This document shows, one piece after another, positions 36,501 through 50,200 of a stretch of DNA of 64,000 bases; within the stretch, counting starts at the first letter, position 1; each line of letters opens with the position of its first letter. The DNA comes from Carallia brachiata (lineage: Eukaryota; Streptophyta; Magnoliopsida; Malpighiales; Rhizophoraceae). The notes beneath the pieces are model-generated. The model was not told where the DNA came from and ran no database searches. It saw only the letters and a program-made list of their open reading frames with translations. A program made the translations under genes and the position numbers. The stretch is taken from contig JADCRB010000010.1 in assembly GCA_021464245.1 (NCBI GenBank), forward strand, positions 2,622,735-2,686,734, in the 5' to 3' direction.

Positions 36501-39213
36501 AGATTAAGAAAATAATTGAGAAACATTAAAGCAAAATAATTAAAGTTTGGAGGCATCAGCAACATTGAGACAAAATTTCTTAAAAAAAGTGTCAAAATCC
36601 CTGTCACAAAACAGCTACCTGGATCCTTCCTTCTCTTAGGCAGATGAAATGTCAGTGTCCGATTGATCCACTAATTGAGACAGAACATTTATTTTTTTTT
36701 TATTTTAACACAATTTTTGTGAGTTGATTAAAACTGGTTTCCATTATAATCCCCATAATTGCTAATGAAACAAGCATAAAAATTAATGTGGCCAATAATG
36801 TTCCTACGACGCAATGGCAATCAATAGGCGATTGTTTTATTTATTTTTGATTAGCATCAAAGAACTTGATAATCCAATGAGCTATAACTTAGTTGATACT
36901 AGATGAAAGTCACCAATAATTTAAATTTCAATCAAAATTAATTAATACTAAAAAAATCATTGGAAGAATTTGATAATGTTTCCATGAAAACCATTTAGAA
37001 AACTCAAACAGTTGTTATTTATCCTTTTGATTGCATTATACTGCGGCGATCAGAAATTAGACGATTGTCTTCAAACATCAAAATATGAAGTACACAACAG
37101 GAAAAACTCCAAATCGCCATTTTCTTTGTGTTTTCTTTTTTTTTTTTTTTTTTGGTCGTTTTTAAGTTGTTTTCTTACTGGTAGCCTATTGCTATAATTA
37201 TTTCTTACCTCTTTTTATTATTATGAACTTTAGTACTAAGTTGATCATTATTGATTAAAAGGCGCGCTAAGTGCACCAAGATGGTGCACCAACCGGCAAC
37301 CCAAATCATTAAAATAATGGTTCTCCTTTTCTTTTTTTACAAAAGGAAAACTTAAATATAGATTAGTATTATCTTGTAATGTAAAGATAGATATCATATG
37401 AAATTTTTTATAGAAAAATTTTTTCTTTCAAAATATTTTTTTTCCTAAAATAGAAAAATATTGTTTTATTAATGTATGCACTTTCAGTATACAAATTTCT
37501 ATATACCTAACATTTCTCTTGATTAAAACATTAAAAATGTCACTAGATTATTATCTTTGACTAGGTATAGTTTATGATGCGGAAACACAAGAGCCTAAAA
37601 CTGAAGAGAAATAAGAGTAGGATCTAAATAAGTAATAATAAGTGAGTTTGACACTATATTTTAATTTAAAATTTTAAAGTATTAGGAATATGAGTTTTTA
37701 TTATTTATAAATTACTTACTCTTCTTTTTTCTTTCCAATAAGAGATTTTAGTATAACTAATTGAAGTTGAATCAGGCTCAAAAATAGATTGCAGGACGGG
37801 TCGGTCCTCAGATTTCTTTCACATGTTTCGAAATCTCATGGATGTTTTTAGATGGGAAAAGATAGGTTTAGAAGCTAAGCGACACCCAAAAAAAAAAAAT
37901 CTTGAAAGTAAGATTAAAATCATCCTTATCACCAGCATATATTTGATTATTAACAATCTTCAATCAACAATCGCAGTACAACGGTGACAAACTATATGTA
38001 TTGCTTTGCCATTTTTATTTGCAAAGACAAACATAAGAAAAGGAGTGGAAAATCATCTTGACACTTTTGATGACTTGCCTGCCAGATGGTTCCACACTTT
38101 GCACTGTTGGCTGACAGCCAATGATGGTAATGACACCCAAGCTCCTTCTTCCCAATTTTGTTGAACCTCATAAGAAAATTGAGGCTTCTTTCGGATGGGT
38201 CCAGCAAACCTTGCACCACCATTCTGTTATAAAACAAGATATTCAGGTCCTACCAAGTACCAACATTTCTTTCATTTAGTTATGCATTCATTGATCCCCC
38301 AGAAGCAAAATGAGAAATCATTGTGTACAAAATGTTCTGCAAAAGAGAAGGCAATCACTTGAAATTACATTTCAAATAATAAGTAATTGAGAAGTCCCAT
38401 AACTTAATCCTACGTTAGACTTACTAAAAAATTTATGTCATTTTCATAGTTAAAATTTTGGGACTGTCTTTGTCTGAACGAGAGCCTCTCTGCATGGAAC
38501 ACATGATCAATTGTAAAGTGGGAAGTGAGAGCCATGCTTATCATCCAAAAGACTTTAAATAGTAATCTCCTTAGAATTTTTTTTCTTAAAAAATTTAAAT
38601 TTTTATTTTAAAAATTTATAATTTAAATTTATAAAAATATAAATAATTAATTTAATTGTGTAATTCATAATTTATTGAATGTTTTAATAAAAAAAAATTA
38701 ATTATAACATAATTGGCTATAGACGGAGGCTGGTGATGATTGTGCTGCGGATTCCAAAAGGACCATACCCCACGACCACGAGTCATTTCATTTCTTAATT
38801 TCTTTGGCAAAGTGGCATCGACCCATCTGTATCCTCCTCTGAAAAGTGCAAAATAATATATAAAGCTTTTTTTTTTCTTTTATAGCTTTTCAGTGTGGGA
38901 ACTTTGGAGAATGAGTTGGCATCGATCGATCGCCTTGCCCCCAAAATGATTGTACTGCCACTCCCTCTTTCTCCAAATAAAAGTTCATCTACAGTGCTTT
39001 CTTTCCACTTTGGCTTTTATTTGTCCTTCCCTTTTCTTTTTCTTTTTAGTTTTACCTACTCCACCTTTTGTATGATAGCCTGCTGTTGGAAAAATGTAAA
39101 AATTGATGGGGTAACTATCAATTCACTTTTTTCAAATAGAGAGTTTTTGTCTCAGCAAATAGTATTCCAATTTCTTAAGGTGCCCTTTATTACGGTAAAA
39201 AGTATAAAAGTTC
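33561..39213. other. Gene-poor AT-rich DNA
   Basis: I find no supported gene. A minus-strand frame at 37992-38237 (81 codons, with GLLDPSERSLNFLMRFNKIG) reads protein-like but has no neighbouring exon or known motif. Poly-A/T tracts are frequent (35563-35580, 36118-36132, 37138-37154). Confidence 0.5.
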
Positions 39214-39233
39214 AAAAACTACAAAATCAAGAT

Positions 39234-39357
39234 TGAATATTTGTTCTAGTAATTAAGAGAAGCGTCCATCAACTACGAGGTGAGGAATTCAACTCTCATT
39301 AATCTTATTTCTCTCTTTTTTTATATGCCCAATAGGTTCCTTGTAAATTAAAAAAAA
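39234..39357 (+). mobile_element. SINE-like element with target duplication and A-tail
   Basis: About 125 bases with a weak Pol III B-box (GAGGAATTCAACTCTC) end in TTGTAAATT and an A run. Near-identical direct repeats AAAACTACAAAATCAAGAT (39215-39233) and AAAACTACGAAATCAGAT (39359-39376) flank it. Long target duplications plus an A tail indicate LINE-mediated retroposition. Confidence 0.7.
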
Positions 39358-39376
39358 AAAAACTACGAAATCAGAT

Positions 39377-41469
39377 AGAACTGCCAAGAAGGAAATGATA
39401 TTAGCATTCGGAGTGTGTGCCTTCTAGTCAATCAGTTGGTTACTGTTTATAGTTAATTTTTCATGCATTTCTAAATCATCTTTTACTCAAATATATTATA
39501 GTTAGTACATGTGGTAAAGTAGTTTACTAAAAGTTTTTTCTTGTTCCATCAAAAAATTTATTAGATTATAAATTACACAATTCTTTCTATTAATCTCACA
39601 CTTCCATCATAGAATTAAAATATAAAATCTTAGAATAAAAATTAAGTGCTAATTAGTAGGTCGCACGTTATTTGTGCTAATAATTGAAGGCACAAAATTC
39701 CCAATAAACAACCCTTGATGGTCAACACCATATTTTAGCATAATTGGGATTTCGTCTCCCCCCTCGCCCGACACAAATGATCTGGGGTTTGTAGGGGTTG
39801 TTTTCACTGGACAATTGGACGGTAGGAATTGCCAAAACTTGCCGTGAAGCTTGAAGATAAAAATGTCAAGTATTCTAGTTAATTATCTTAACATCGCCTT
39901 TAAATTTTTAACTTTAATGAGGAACGCAATCTATTTTTGAAAATCAAAATTTTAAATTAGAATTCCAGTGCGTGTTTATTTCATAAGAATTACTACAATT
40001 GCTAAAGGGAATAATATACATTGACCTATGCAATGACATGTATAGGTGAATGTAGGAGTTATAATTATTGTGAATGGGAGCATGCTATTCATCATATCAT
40101 TATACTTGATGGCCGAAAATATCTAGAACATAACTCTAGCCAAGAAAAACCATGGAAAGATGGGATCGATCGATCAAGGTCAGAGAAACACATTGGCTTT
40201 AAGTGGTCCTACTTCGTCTTTTGGGAAAATGGGAAGCTTGATGCATGAGTTTCTGTTGTTCCTTCTTTATTTGAGAGAGAGACAATATTAGAGAATCCAA
40301 CCGTATTTTGGTGGCAATCTGACACAAGTGGAAAAAAAAAAAAAACTTGTAAAAGGACATTGCTACATAACTTCTCCTAAAGAATATCGTAATAATATAG
40401 TCTTATCTAATAACATTTAATAATTTATTTATATCAATCTAAGAAAAGTAAAAAATGAATAATAATTTCGCTTAAAATAACACAAAAATAGTAATATAGT
40501 CTCATCAAATAATATATAACAATTAATTTATTTTTATTTTTTTTAAATTAAATCATCCAATAGACCATATCAGTTTAAATTCTTTAAAAAAAACTCTTAT
40601 GTGAAGGTCTTTTTTTTTTTTTTTTTTGGCAAAATGTTATGCATTCTGTCTTCCTTGTGGCTGGTGCAGGCTGAAGCCTCTTTCGGCCTTTGGGTTTTGG
40701 GGGGATACGGGGCGCTCGATGCTAGTGAGATTAGTAACTACTTCATTATTTCATGTTTGGACCCACCACGAAAGATCATTTAAAGACAACCCCAAAAAAA
40801 CTAATATTGAAGGATAAAAGCCTAATCATAAAGCTTAGATGCAAAAATAACATTTCATCTTGTTCAATCATATTGCGGCATCTAATTAAGAACGTACGTG
40901 TTTTCTCCGAGGTAAAATAATTTACTTTGTCCCATCCTTAACTCATTCGGGAGTTGCTAATTGGGATTTCCAGCTGTCCTTTATGGGACAATCTCTCTCT
41001 TGTCTCAAGACATGACATGCATGACTAGGACTATAACCAATAAAAGTTTAAAGAAGGAAGAGTGATCTAACTCGCTTAATTAAATAAAATGTATCGAATT
41101 TAAAAATAAAAAATTATTAAGTATCGTTAAATTTATTATACGTCTCATTAAATATGTTCACGTAATTTTATTTCATTAAAGAAATGCACTTGCTAAGTAT
41201 GGCTTTGTAGCTAGATTTGACTTCCACTGTGATACTATATTAAAAATTGCAGATTGGACACATTAGAATCAGCACACTAGCCAACTTAATTGCTAATGTG
41301 CTTGTTGTGAAGTTGTCTACGATACCAAACAGTCCAAACGAGATTCAATGGACAATAATAATAAGATATTAATCCATTGTCATCCACCAAACCAACCATG
41401 ATATGATATTGGTGGATTTCCTATATTTAACAGCTGACCTTGATTCTCTGCTTTATTGGAGGTTATAGG
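39377..41469. other. AT-rich intergenic DNA
   Basis: No supported gene. A slightly GC-richer patch at 40640-40790 yields two overlapping short frames on the plus strand (about 60 codons each) without known motifs, and may be a fragment of a repeat. Confidence 0.5.
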
Positions 41470-41477
41470 AAAATAAG

Positions 41478-42009
41478 GTAGACGTGTCAAAAAGTCAGGT
41501 TAAATCAGGTTTATGTTGAGTCATTTTTTATTCAATCATTTTTTGTTGGATTACTTTCAGGTCAAATTACATTCGATTCGGATTTAAGTTAGATCGTTTC
41601 AAATTCAGGTTAGATTCGGATCAAATTCAAGTTCAATTCGAACCGAACCATTATTTTTTCAAATCATTTTTCACTAAAAGAAAATATTTCAATTAAATTT
41701 AAAACTTATTCATATAACGAATTAGATGTTTAAATTTATTTTTTTTTTTGTCATATATATATCTATACTCTACAAAAATAGTACCAATTAGTACTCGGGA
41801 GAGATAAATTAAAGATAAAAAGTTAAAAAAATTTTTATTATTTTATCTTTTTCTTAACTCAACGGGTGACCCCGATCCAACTCAATTTTTTCGGGTCATT
41901 TTCAGATTCGGATCACTTTTAGATTTTGATTGAAAAGTCGGGTTTCTAGTCCAATTTCTTCAGATGAATTCGGTCGAGTTATTGGGTCCGATCACTTTTT
42001 GATACCTCT
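41478..42009. mobile_element. hAT-like MITE with perfect 8-bp duplication
   Basis: AAAATAAG occurs directly before (41470-41477) and after (42010-42017) the element. Inverted ends are GTAGACGTGTCAAAAAGTCA on the left and AGAGGTATCAAAAAGTGATC read inward from the right. The interior repeats TTCGGAT/GGTCA words and is AT-rich, with no coding frame. The 8-bp duplication and the RTGTCAA/RTATCAA terminus suggest hAT. Confidence 0.85.
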
Positions 42010-42452
42010 AAAATAAGATAAAAAAAATTGTGAATGGAGACAATCAATGAGACATGGCAACAGAAAAATCAAACGGAAAACTAGGCAAATGGTGCATGGA
42101 CCAATACCCTTCTTTCTAGCTTGATCTTGGTTCTGCAAACGTCCAGAAATTGGTCCCCATTTTATCTGTTCATGCTTTCTTACCAGCTATCCAGCCAACA
42201 AGCAACTACTGGATCTGACTTTCCTCTGGTTATGCTTTAGTTTGTTTTCCTCTTCAAATTTAGTCCGTGTAAATGTTTATGTTGCCACTTTACCTCCTGC
42301 AAATTAATCATTAATATTTAGCTCCTATGTAGAATGTTACCTTTATGGTATAATAGATCGCATTGAAGTGCGTGCGAGCAATCAATATTTTCTGGATGGA
42401 AACTTTCGGAAGCACAGTTTTTAGTGAGATACGTATACACATCTAATAATAT

Positions 42453-42638
42453 GAATTATTATATAATTAAATTTTAAAAAAATAAAATAAAATATTAAAT
42501 ATTATTAAATTACTTGTTCACTTAAGTTTCGACAAAGATGAACTAGAATTATTATATAATTAAATTTTAAAAAAATAAAATAAAATATTAAATATTATTA
42601 AATTACTCGTTAGCTTATGTTTCGGCAATGATCAACTA
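42453..42638. repeat. Tandem duplication, 2 x 93 bp
   Basis: GAATTATTATATAATTAAAT begins at 42453 and again at 42546. The first 62 bases of the two units are essentially identical, and they diverge toward the 3' side (CTTGTTCACTTAAGTTTCGA against CTCGTTAGCTTATGTTTCGG). Confidence 0.95.
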
Positions 42639-42934
42639 TGTTTTGGTGCTCTTTATAGATTACAGAAAAATAGGCCCAACTTCAAAATGGCCAGCAAACT
42701 ATCTCTTTAAGAACTGTCAGGTCTTTCCCACATTCAATGCTTATTAGGATGTATTCAGTTTGCACAGATAGAATTACGCATTAAAGAAGCTGATCCTTCT
42801 CCGCACAAAAACTAGGAATTTGGTGTCAATACTTTGTACCTTAAATTTAAGCCTTTAAATCCCAAAAATTAAATAAATAAAAAAAAAAGAACTACATAAT
42901 ATACTTTGCTTGTTGGACTTGTGCAATCACCTTA

Positions 42935-43401
42935 TATTGTGTTTGGGAAGGGGAAAAGTGAGAAAATGAGAGAAAAGTGAGAAAATTAAAATAAATTATT
43001 ATATTTTAAAAATATTAAAAAAATAGGGGAGAGAAAAATTTTTAATTCCTCTAATTCTCTCTATTCCATTAAAACCAATCTTCTAAAAATGAGAGAAAAG
43101 TTGTTGATTCTCTTACTAAATTTATTAAATAACTCAATTACCCCTTACATAATTTAAAAATTATAATTTTATTTAAATAAAATATTTAAATAGAATTTAT
43201 TATGAATAGTAAAGTTAATATTCCAATACATTTTATTTTTCTTCCTCTCACCTTCCACCCCTTTCCAAACAAAAAAATTTATAATTTTTCTTCCTCACAT
43301 CACTTCTTTTCAAATAAAAGAAATGATAGAAAACATTTCTCTCCTCTAATAATCCTCTTTCTCACTTTCCTCTCTTTCAAAAATTTTATCTAAATACAGT
43401 G
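42935..43401. mobile_element. PIF/Harbinger (Tourist)-like MITE
   Basis: TTA lies at both borders (42932-42934 and 43402-43404). The left end is TATTGTGTTTGGG and the right end read inward is CACTGTATTTAGA. Subterminal GAGAAAAGTGAGAAAAT on the left is mirrored by TTTCTCACTTTCCTCTC on the right. Interior AT-rich and non-coding. Confidence 0.75.
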
Positions 43402-43404
43402 TTA

Positions 43405-44496
43405 AAGGCTAAGGGACAAGAACTATATATTTTTTCTTTTGTTCATGACAAGAACTATATATAATGTAACGGAAAAACAAACATATTAAAAATTTAATGG
43501 CTGCTCACGCATAGTTTATCATTCCCAAAGCTTAAAAGATGGATGGGCACTTCCTTAACAGCTTATCGAGGTCAACAGAAACGAATCTAATCAAATTGGC
43601 CAACAGAAAGCTCAAGGAAGTAGAATTTTCTATCTAAATCACCGTAAAATAAAATAAAATAAGAGGAGCTGACTGGTGATCTTCTTGGGTTTGGTAAAGC
43701 AGATTTGGGATCAAATTTGCTGCTTGCCTCGCATTCAATGCTATGCCACTTTATTATATTATTATTATTTTTCTATAAGTAGTTAAGTATTTGGAGAGAG
43801 AAAAATAAAATTTGGTAAAATTTGAACCCTCACCGATTAAATGAGAGATAACTCTCTCAATCAGTTGAACAAATATTCAGCCTCACTATGCCACTTTATT
43901 CTTTTGGTTGGAGTGTGACAGACCAGGGCAGTGGGCCAGAGGCCCAGTTTACCTGAGGAAGAGTAGGGCCAAAATGACAAACTTAAGGTCCGCATTCAAG
44001 TACTGTCAAGTTGTCCAGTGAAAAAAAATTTTAATTTTACACCAAAATTAAATTTATATTTTGTTCAATAAAATTAAATTTATATTTAACCTGGTGCTAA
44101 CTATGTTATAATGATCTAAATTGTTCACAGTCTCTCTAGTTATGAACTTAGTATTCTTTAATGAAACTGTTAGGATATTACCTTACTATTCCATTTTGTT
44201 GAAAAAAAAAAAGAGCGATCACGGGTTTGCGGCCACCAACTGCATTTAACTACGTCAAGTAACGCCATGTTCTTATCAAGAGTTGATCAAGATGGTTTGT
44301 TTGGACGTTCCCAGAATTTTGCTGGGAAGTTTTTACATTTGTGCAAAGAGTCCATCAATAATCCAGGCTAAATAGTTTTTTTTTCTTTTCTTTTTTACTG
44401 AAGAATGCGGTGCAAATTGACCTTTTTATTCCAAGTGAATCATCACAATCCAAACTAATTGAGATGAGCCAGCTTTTTTTTTTTTTTTTATGGCTA
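43405..44496. other. Intergenic DNA, no gene seen
   Basis: AT-rich DNA with no supported gene, RNA or complete element. Confidence 0.5.
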
Positions 44497-44504
44497 ATTT
44501 AACG

Positions 44505-45245
44505 CCAGGTTGTCAGAATCGGACCGGTCATCGAACCGGAAACATTAGTGGGTCAAGGTTCAACCGGTCGAACCGGTATTTGAACCGGTATTTATTAATA
44601 TATATATTTATAAAAATAATACTTATATATGATTATTAAATAAAAAAAAATCGGTTCAACCGGTCGAACCGGTATTAAAATCGGTATTTAATATTAAATA
44701 TATAAAAAATATTTATATATATTATACATCAAAATCTATATGAAAAATATAATATTATAATACATATGTATGTATTAGAATACTTACATTTATAAATTTA
44801 AAATATATGATTTAGAATTTATTATAGGATAGAATTAACAATTTAAAAAAATTAATAATTATTTTAACAAAAAAAAGAAAATGGTAAGTGTTAATTTATA
44901 AGAAATATAAAATAGTATGTGTATTATATGAGACATTTGAAAACATAATAAGTAAAAAAAAAAAAAAAAAGATAGCAACAAATTATAAGTTGGTTTAGTG
45001 GTATGAGACTTATCTTTCATGTTGGAGGTCAAGGGTTCGAAAACTAAATTATACAAAGTTGTGTGAAATTTTTTCTTAATTATTAAAATAACCAACCCGG
45101 TTAACCCGGGACCGGTTCACCGGTCCGACCGGTTGAACCGGTCCGTTGACCGGGTTTTGACCGGTCCGGTTCACAGAAAATTTGGACTACAACCCGGACC
45201 GGACCTCTGACCGGTCACCGGTCCGGTCCGGGTTTGACAACAATG
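44505..45245. mobile_element. hAT-like MITE, AACCGG family, copy 2 (longest)
   Basis: ATTTAACG flanks both sides (44497-44504 and 45246-45253). Ends are CCAGGTTGTCAGAATCGG on the left and CATTGTTGTCAAACCCGG read inward from the right. Both terminal parts are packed with ACCGGT words. The centre holds AT-rich sequence and a tRNA-like segment that probably arrived as a second insertion, which would explain why this copy is longer than its relatives. Confidence 0.88.
44992..45050 (+). repeat. tRNA-like (SINE-derived) segment inside MITE copy 2
   Basis: TGGTTTAGTGGTATGAG fits a Pol III A box and GGGTTCGAAAAC a B box, about 35 bases apart, in an otherwise AT-rich setting. Cloverleaf stems are not preserved, so it is not a functional tRNA. 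Confidence 0.6.
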
Positions 45246-45467
45246 ATTTAACGTTGAAGGACAAGAAATGAATGTGAAAACAGTACAGTTAGAGTATGGG
45301 AAGTTCCCCTGGAAACCAAGAACGTTGAAAGGGGAGAAAATTGTTTTCTTGTCCAAGTTAATCAAAAGGTGTGTGGCATAGCAGGAAACCAAGCGGGGAA
45401 TCAGAATTTAGAATCCACCGTGGAGACACATCTTTTAAGAAAAATAATACAGAATCAGACTTGCGGT

Positions 45468-45492
45468 TGCGGTGAGCGTGGATCGAACACGC

Positions 45493-45535
<43 letters not shown>

Positions 45536-45540
45536 CCCGC
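45468..45540 (-). tRNA. tRNA-Phe (anticodon GAA), nuclear
   Basis: The minus strand reads a 73-base tRNA: acceptor GCGGGGA / TCACCGC with discriminator A, D arm GCTCAGTTGGGAGAGC, anticodon stem TCAGA / TCTGA holding loop CTGAAGA (anticodon GAA), variable loop AGGTC, T arm GCGTGTTCGATCCACGC. It matches the well-known plant cytosolic tRNA-Phe, including the usual G-A mismatch in the acceptor stem. There is no intron and no encoded CCA. An AAAAA run at about 45440-45444 on the plus strand supplies a Pol III T-run terminator, and a TATATA stretch lies about 30 bases upstream of the gene, as is common for plant tRNA genes. Confidence 0.97.
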
Positions 45541-47292
45541 TGAATGGAAAACTTTTGTCTATAATCTATATATAATTCTTTAGTCAAGCTTCTTCAGTCA
45601 AATTTACATTTGCAATAAGCTCTCAGAGCAGAACTCATGCCTCAGTAGGGACTAGGGAGCATCAAACAATAAGGAAGAGATTATCTTTCAACATACCCGG
45701 AAAAAAAAAAACAGAAAAATCAGAAAGTGGGTGATAGTCATTTTGTGTAGTCCCTCGCTAGTCTCTCCAGTTATTGCCTCTCTGTAGCATACAAACACAG
45801 TTTCTTCTCTTTATAATTCCATGATTCAAATGATTGTCAAAGAGAACGCAAATACATTTCGAAAATATGCTAAAATCTTAAACGGCAGTGTCACGGTTAA
45901 CTAACATTTTACTCTCAGAAGTTCCCTAACGCAACAAACTTCAGATATCATCTCCTGATTGATCCCTGCCCAGATGGCTTTCATTATAACCAATGCTCCT
46001 TTTAAATTGAAACCCTGATTATAATGGACGTATATCCGTAGTCTGTAAAGCAGAATGAACCATTTTTGTTCTTTCACACACAATTGTGTCAACAAACAAC
46101 AAAGTGAACTTTTTGACGGCTAGCAATTTGTGAATGGCCAGAAGAAAACCTTCAAACATCACGCTGGGAGGCTGGCGAGAGACCAATATAAACACCCTTC
46201 TTTTTGTTTTAGCAAGAAATTGAAGTCGGCTAAGTGAATCTTTTCTTGCCATCTCACCATCTCATCTTGTTATAGATAAATTGGCAGAAACAATTATTTT
46301 GGAAAAGGATTAACACCTCTCTGTATATCGAGCCAGCAACCCAGGGTTTCATCTGACAGGGCCTAAAGTTTAATACATAAATTTTCACTTGGAATAAGGA
46401 AAATGAAGGATCAAGTACTTTGATTATGCCACACAAGAATCTTACAATGCTTCAAGTATTGTAGTTCACACTTTTATCCAATTCAATGTTCGATTAAAAC
46501 AAAAAGAAAAAAAAAAAAAACATAAACCAATCAACTCCATTATCTTCTCCTCACAAATGTTCAAAAGCTATCAAAGAAACAAAAGGAATGACTAGCACAA
46601 GAATGTCCAAATGAACAGCCAGTGCAGCAGCATAGCCACAAAAGCACTGCTTAATTAGTGTACCAATTTCAATAAATGAAAGCACTGGGATTCGAGAAGA
46701 ATAAAACGCTATTATTTAAGAATGCATCCTATCAAAGGAAAAGCGAAGTTGAACCCATGAGTATTACATGCCTGTTAATTACATTAGCTACAACATTAAC
46801 TCAATTTTATTAGTTCGAGTATCTCATAGCATTTTCCCTGAGAAGTATGAAACGGGCTTTTCAATCGGATCCCTACCCTGAAAATTATGTCTACTCAAAC
46901 AATCCATAATTTTATATGGACCATCATGCAACAATACTTGCATTACTCATCAAATTGGTGGAATGGCTCTTCTGATCCCTTCTTTTGAGGAGTGTCATCT
47001 CAATTCTCCAGGCCATTTTCACCGACTGAGAAGAAAGCTATGGCAACAGGACATGATCCCTTTGAAAATCAAGACATTTTTGACACCCATTTCTCCCAGA
47101 GCTTGACATTTTTGGGGGACCTGCATCAACCGTGCGCCTTATGGCTCCTTCTGAGCCCACAAAAGCATTAAAAGAAACTGGAAGGATGATATACCAATCT
47201 CAGGAATCAAAACAAGAACACATTTAAATCCCATGGCAACTTTGAGTCTTCCATAAAATAAAAAATAAAACAAAATAATACCTGGAGATATT
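45541..47292. other. Intergenic DNA downstream of UROS
   Basis: Short minus-strand frames (45901-46095, 46019-46252, 46254-46436) overlap or abut each other and carry no known motif. The sequence is less AT-rich than other spacers and may be transcribed as UROS 3' flank or a non-coding RNA, but nothing in it proves that. Confidence 0.4.
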
Positions 47293-50200
47293 TCAGTCCT
47301 TGGACGCATCATGTGCCCTCAATGCCTCTAGAATGCTATTTACCCATCTGCCACAGAGAAATGGAGAAGGGCATAAACTCCTATTTGTTTAACTCTGCAA
47401 TCCTTTACCTTTGATACCAACTTTGAACATTGGACATGTATTCCACGCCCTTTTCTTTCTATATGGAACACCTTATTCTCTTATTAATCCATTGCTAATT
47501 AAAAAGTGTCCGAAGCTAGCAGTTACAAAAATTAGCTGTTTCAGATATCTTAAACAATAAAACACAGTCAAGGACTTGCCCATGGGACTAAATAACAGAA
47601 CAAATAATCATGGAGCATCATGAATGAAAACTAGAATTACAAGAAAGGATTGAAGTCCCACAGGAGCACACAAGAAATGGCATACAATGAGAGTGACATA
47701 TAATTTGAAGCACATAAATGGTATATATAACAGAAATTCAACACAATAAACAATATAATGATTTTAACATGAGCAATGGTGCAGCTAAGTTAAATAATGA
47801 GAAATAAGTAGCAAAATATAAAATCTCTTTGTTCATCTTGTAATATTGGAAGCAGCAGAGAAAGGCAAAGGAAAAAAATAAATGATCAAATGTGAGCACG
47901 ATGAAGTAGCTCATGTATCACCTACAGAAGCAATTTCTGTATGTTGGAAGACTCTTTACCATAACAGATCTAGAACCAAAAATAAACACCATGGACACGT
48001 ATACGTTAAATATACCCAGAAAACAAAAACAGCAGCTGAAGATTACCCTTCGAAACCAGGATGAGTTGGGCAGTACACATTTTTCAAGCCTAGTCTTTTT
48101 GCCACTGAAGCAGTTGTCTCCCCGATGCAGGCTACTGAGTTGTCCCACTCCTCTGGCTCTGATAGAAGGTTTACCCATGCACTGTGACAATGGAGCCAAT
48201 GTCTATAAAGCTTCCTGACTACAGTAAAAGGATCAATATAGCTGGCTGAAAAAGGAGGAGACAGACAGAGAGGGAAGTCGCTCACATTTTCTTCTTTGTT
48301 GGAAAGCCATATGATTGATGGAAGGAATACTAGCAAACTTTCACTTAATAGTAGCTCTACAAGAACTAACCATATCTAAGATCCAAAAAACAAACTACTT
48401 ACCAAACTGACGAAGGTGATGCAACAGTAACAACAGGAGCAAGAAGCGCCTGTTTCAGAATCGTTTGGTCAACATGGTTAACAGGTACCTGAAGCAGATG
48501 GTTATATATCAGGGGCAATTGACAGATGTCGATGAGCAAAGGGCAGTGCTTCCAAAAGAATATGAAGTTCAAGTGGTCAGGTATAAGATAGCAATACTCT
48601 CAGACATAAAAGGAACAATATGGTTGTTAAACCATCTGCCAAAGATTCGATACATATATAACTACACAGCTTGTTGCATGAGGATTAAACTTGCCAAAAC
48701 TCATTCACTTGCTCGTTAACCTATGCCTCTGTCCAGCAGCATCATGTCGGGACTCTTAAGTCAAATTAAGCACTGATTCTTGTTTCCGAACATCAAGTGC
48801 CCTTGAATCGATAAAAATCTATCACAACCTAGAAACAAAGAAAGGACATCTAAACCAAAGAGACTACAATTATTAGCAGTATCCTGTGGAGAATTTGGTT
48901 AATAGGTTAGAACTAATAATCAATGTTATCAAACCTGGACCGGACAGGCCGGTTCAATCGGTCGGACTAGTGACCGGTCCCAGTTCTAGTCTGGTTTTGA
49001 CTTAAAACCCAAGCAATGAACGAACTGGTAAAAAACCGGTCACCTAGCTAGTTCGACCAGTGAAACAGTTCGGGTTTGATCGGGTTTACCAATTTAGTTT
49101 AAAAGAATATATATATATAGACACACATTAAAGCCTAAAGCATATGGCTTGATCCCTCCGCTTCCACCACAGATCCCTAGAAAAAACCATGTTATGCTGC
49201 ACTGCGAATTCTTTGAGCTTGGTTGAATTGGATTAGCGTCGCCATACTTTAACAATAAGAATTTTTTTAATTTATGTATTGTACTACGTTTATTCTCTAT
49301 TATATTTCCTTTGTATTTTAGACTATAGGTTTATTTTTATAAAATAATTTTAAAAACCGGTTCAATTACCAATAAAACCAGTTGAACCAATTAAACCTTA
49401 AACCACTAATTTTCCAGTAAGATGGTCGGTCCAATTCTGACCACCTTGCTAATAATAGGTGTTAAGTTTTACATGCTGTGGGAAAATTCTTCTAGCAATA
49501 ATAGTTTTGGCCTACCAACATTGCAGATTCACGTTTTGAAAGTAGTCGCTTCATTCAAAATCAAGCCAGTAGATTCCTTCCAATAATACAAATTGGTGGT
49601 ATGACAACAAGGTTGTGACCTTTATTACACACCATACTAACAGAGGCTTAGAATTCAGACTGGGATTCCAACAAAAATAAAGAGTCAGCCTCTCACAACA
49701 ACATAGAAGAATGTAATGTGGTAGCTAAAAATTAATTATAATATTAATCTCGTGTCAAATTATGTCACCATGGCACTTTTGCAGCTAAAAGCAAATATCC
49801 ATTTCATTGTGCACAAATTTCAGCTTATATATGTTAGACCATAGCAGTGCAGTGATTGAAAATGGATGCAATAAATTTATCTCTAATAAATGAAAATCAT
49901 GCAAAAGTCCTACCTTACAGCACCAAAATAGAAATACTTACAGTTGTGTATGTATTTAGCCTCAAAACCTCAAATCCACGATTAGACAGGCCTTCTTCTG
50001 AAACATATGCCAAAACAAAATGTAAAACTTGTGTTTTACAGTTTCTCGCATGGAGAGAGCAAATTTTATGGGTGCAGCTAATTGGTCAGGGTCAATATAT
50101 GGCATGCTATACAAGTAAAACTCTTGAAGCACTAAGCTAAAATAGTCTAGTTACCAGGGCTTAAGACACAAAATGAGCTCTAAAAAGCAATCACAAGAAA

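Noticed and set aside
40601..40817. Two overlapping short plus-strand frames
   Set aside because: No motif, no adjacent exon; likely chance in a GC-richer patch.
42453..42638. CRISPR-like repeat structure
   Set aside because: Only two adjacent units with no spacers, in a plant nuclear sequence.
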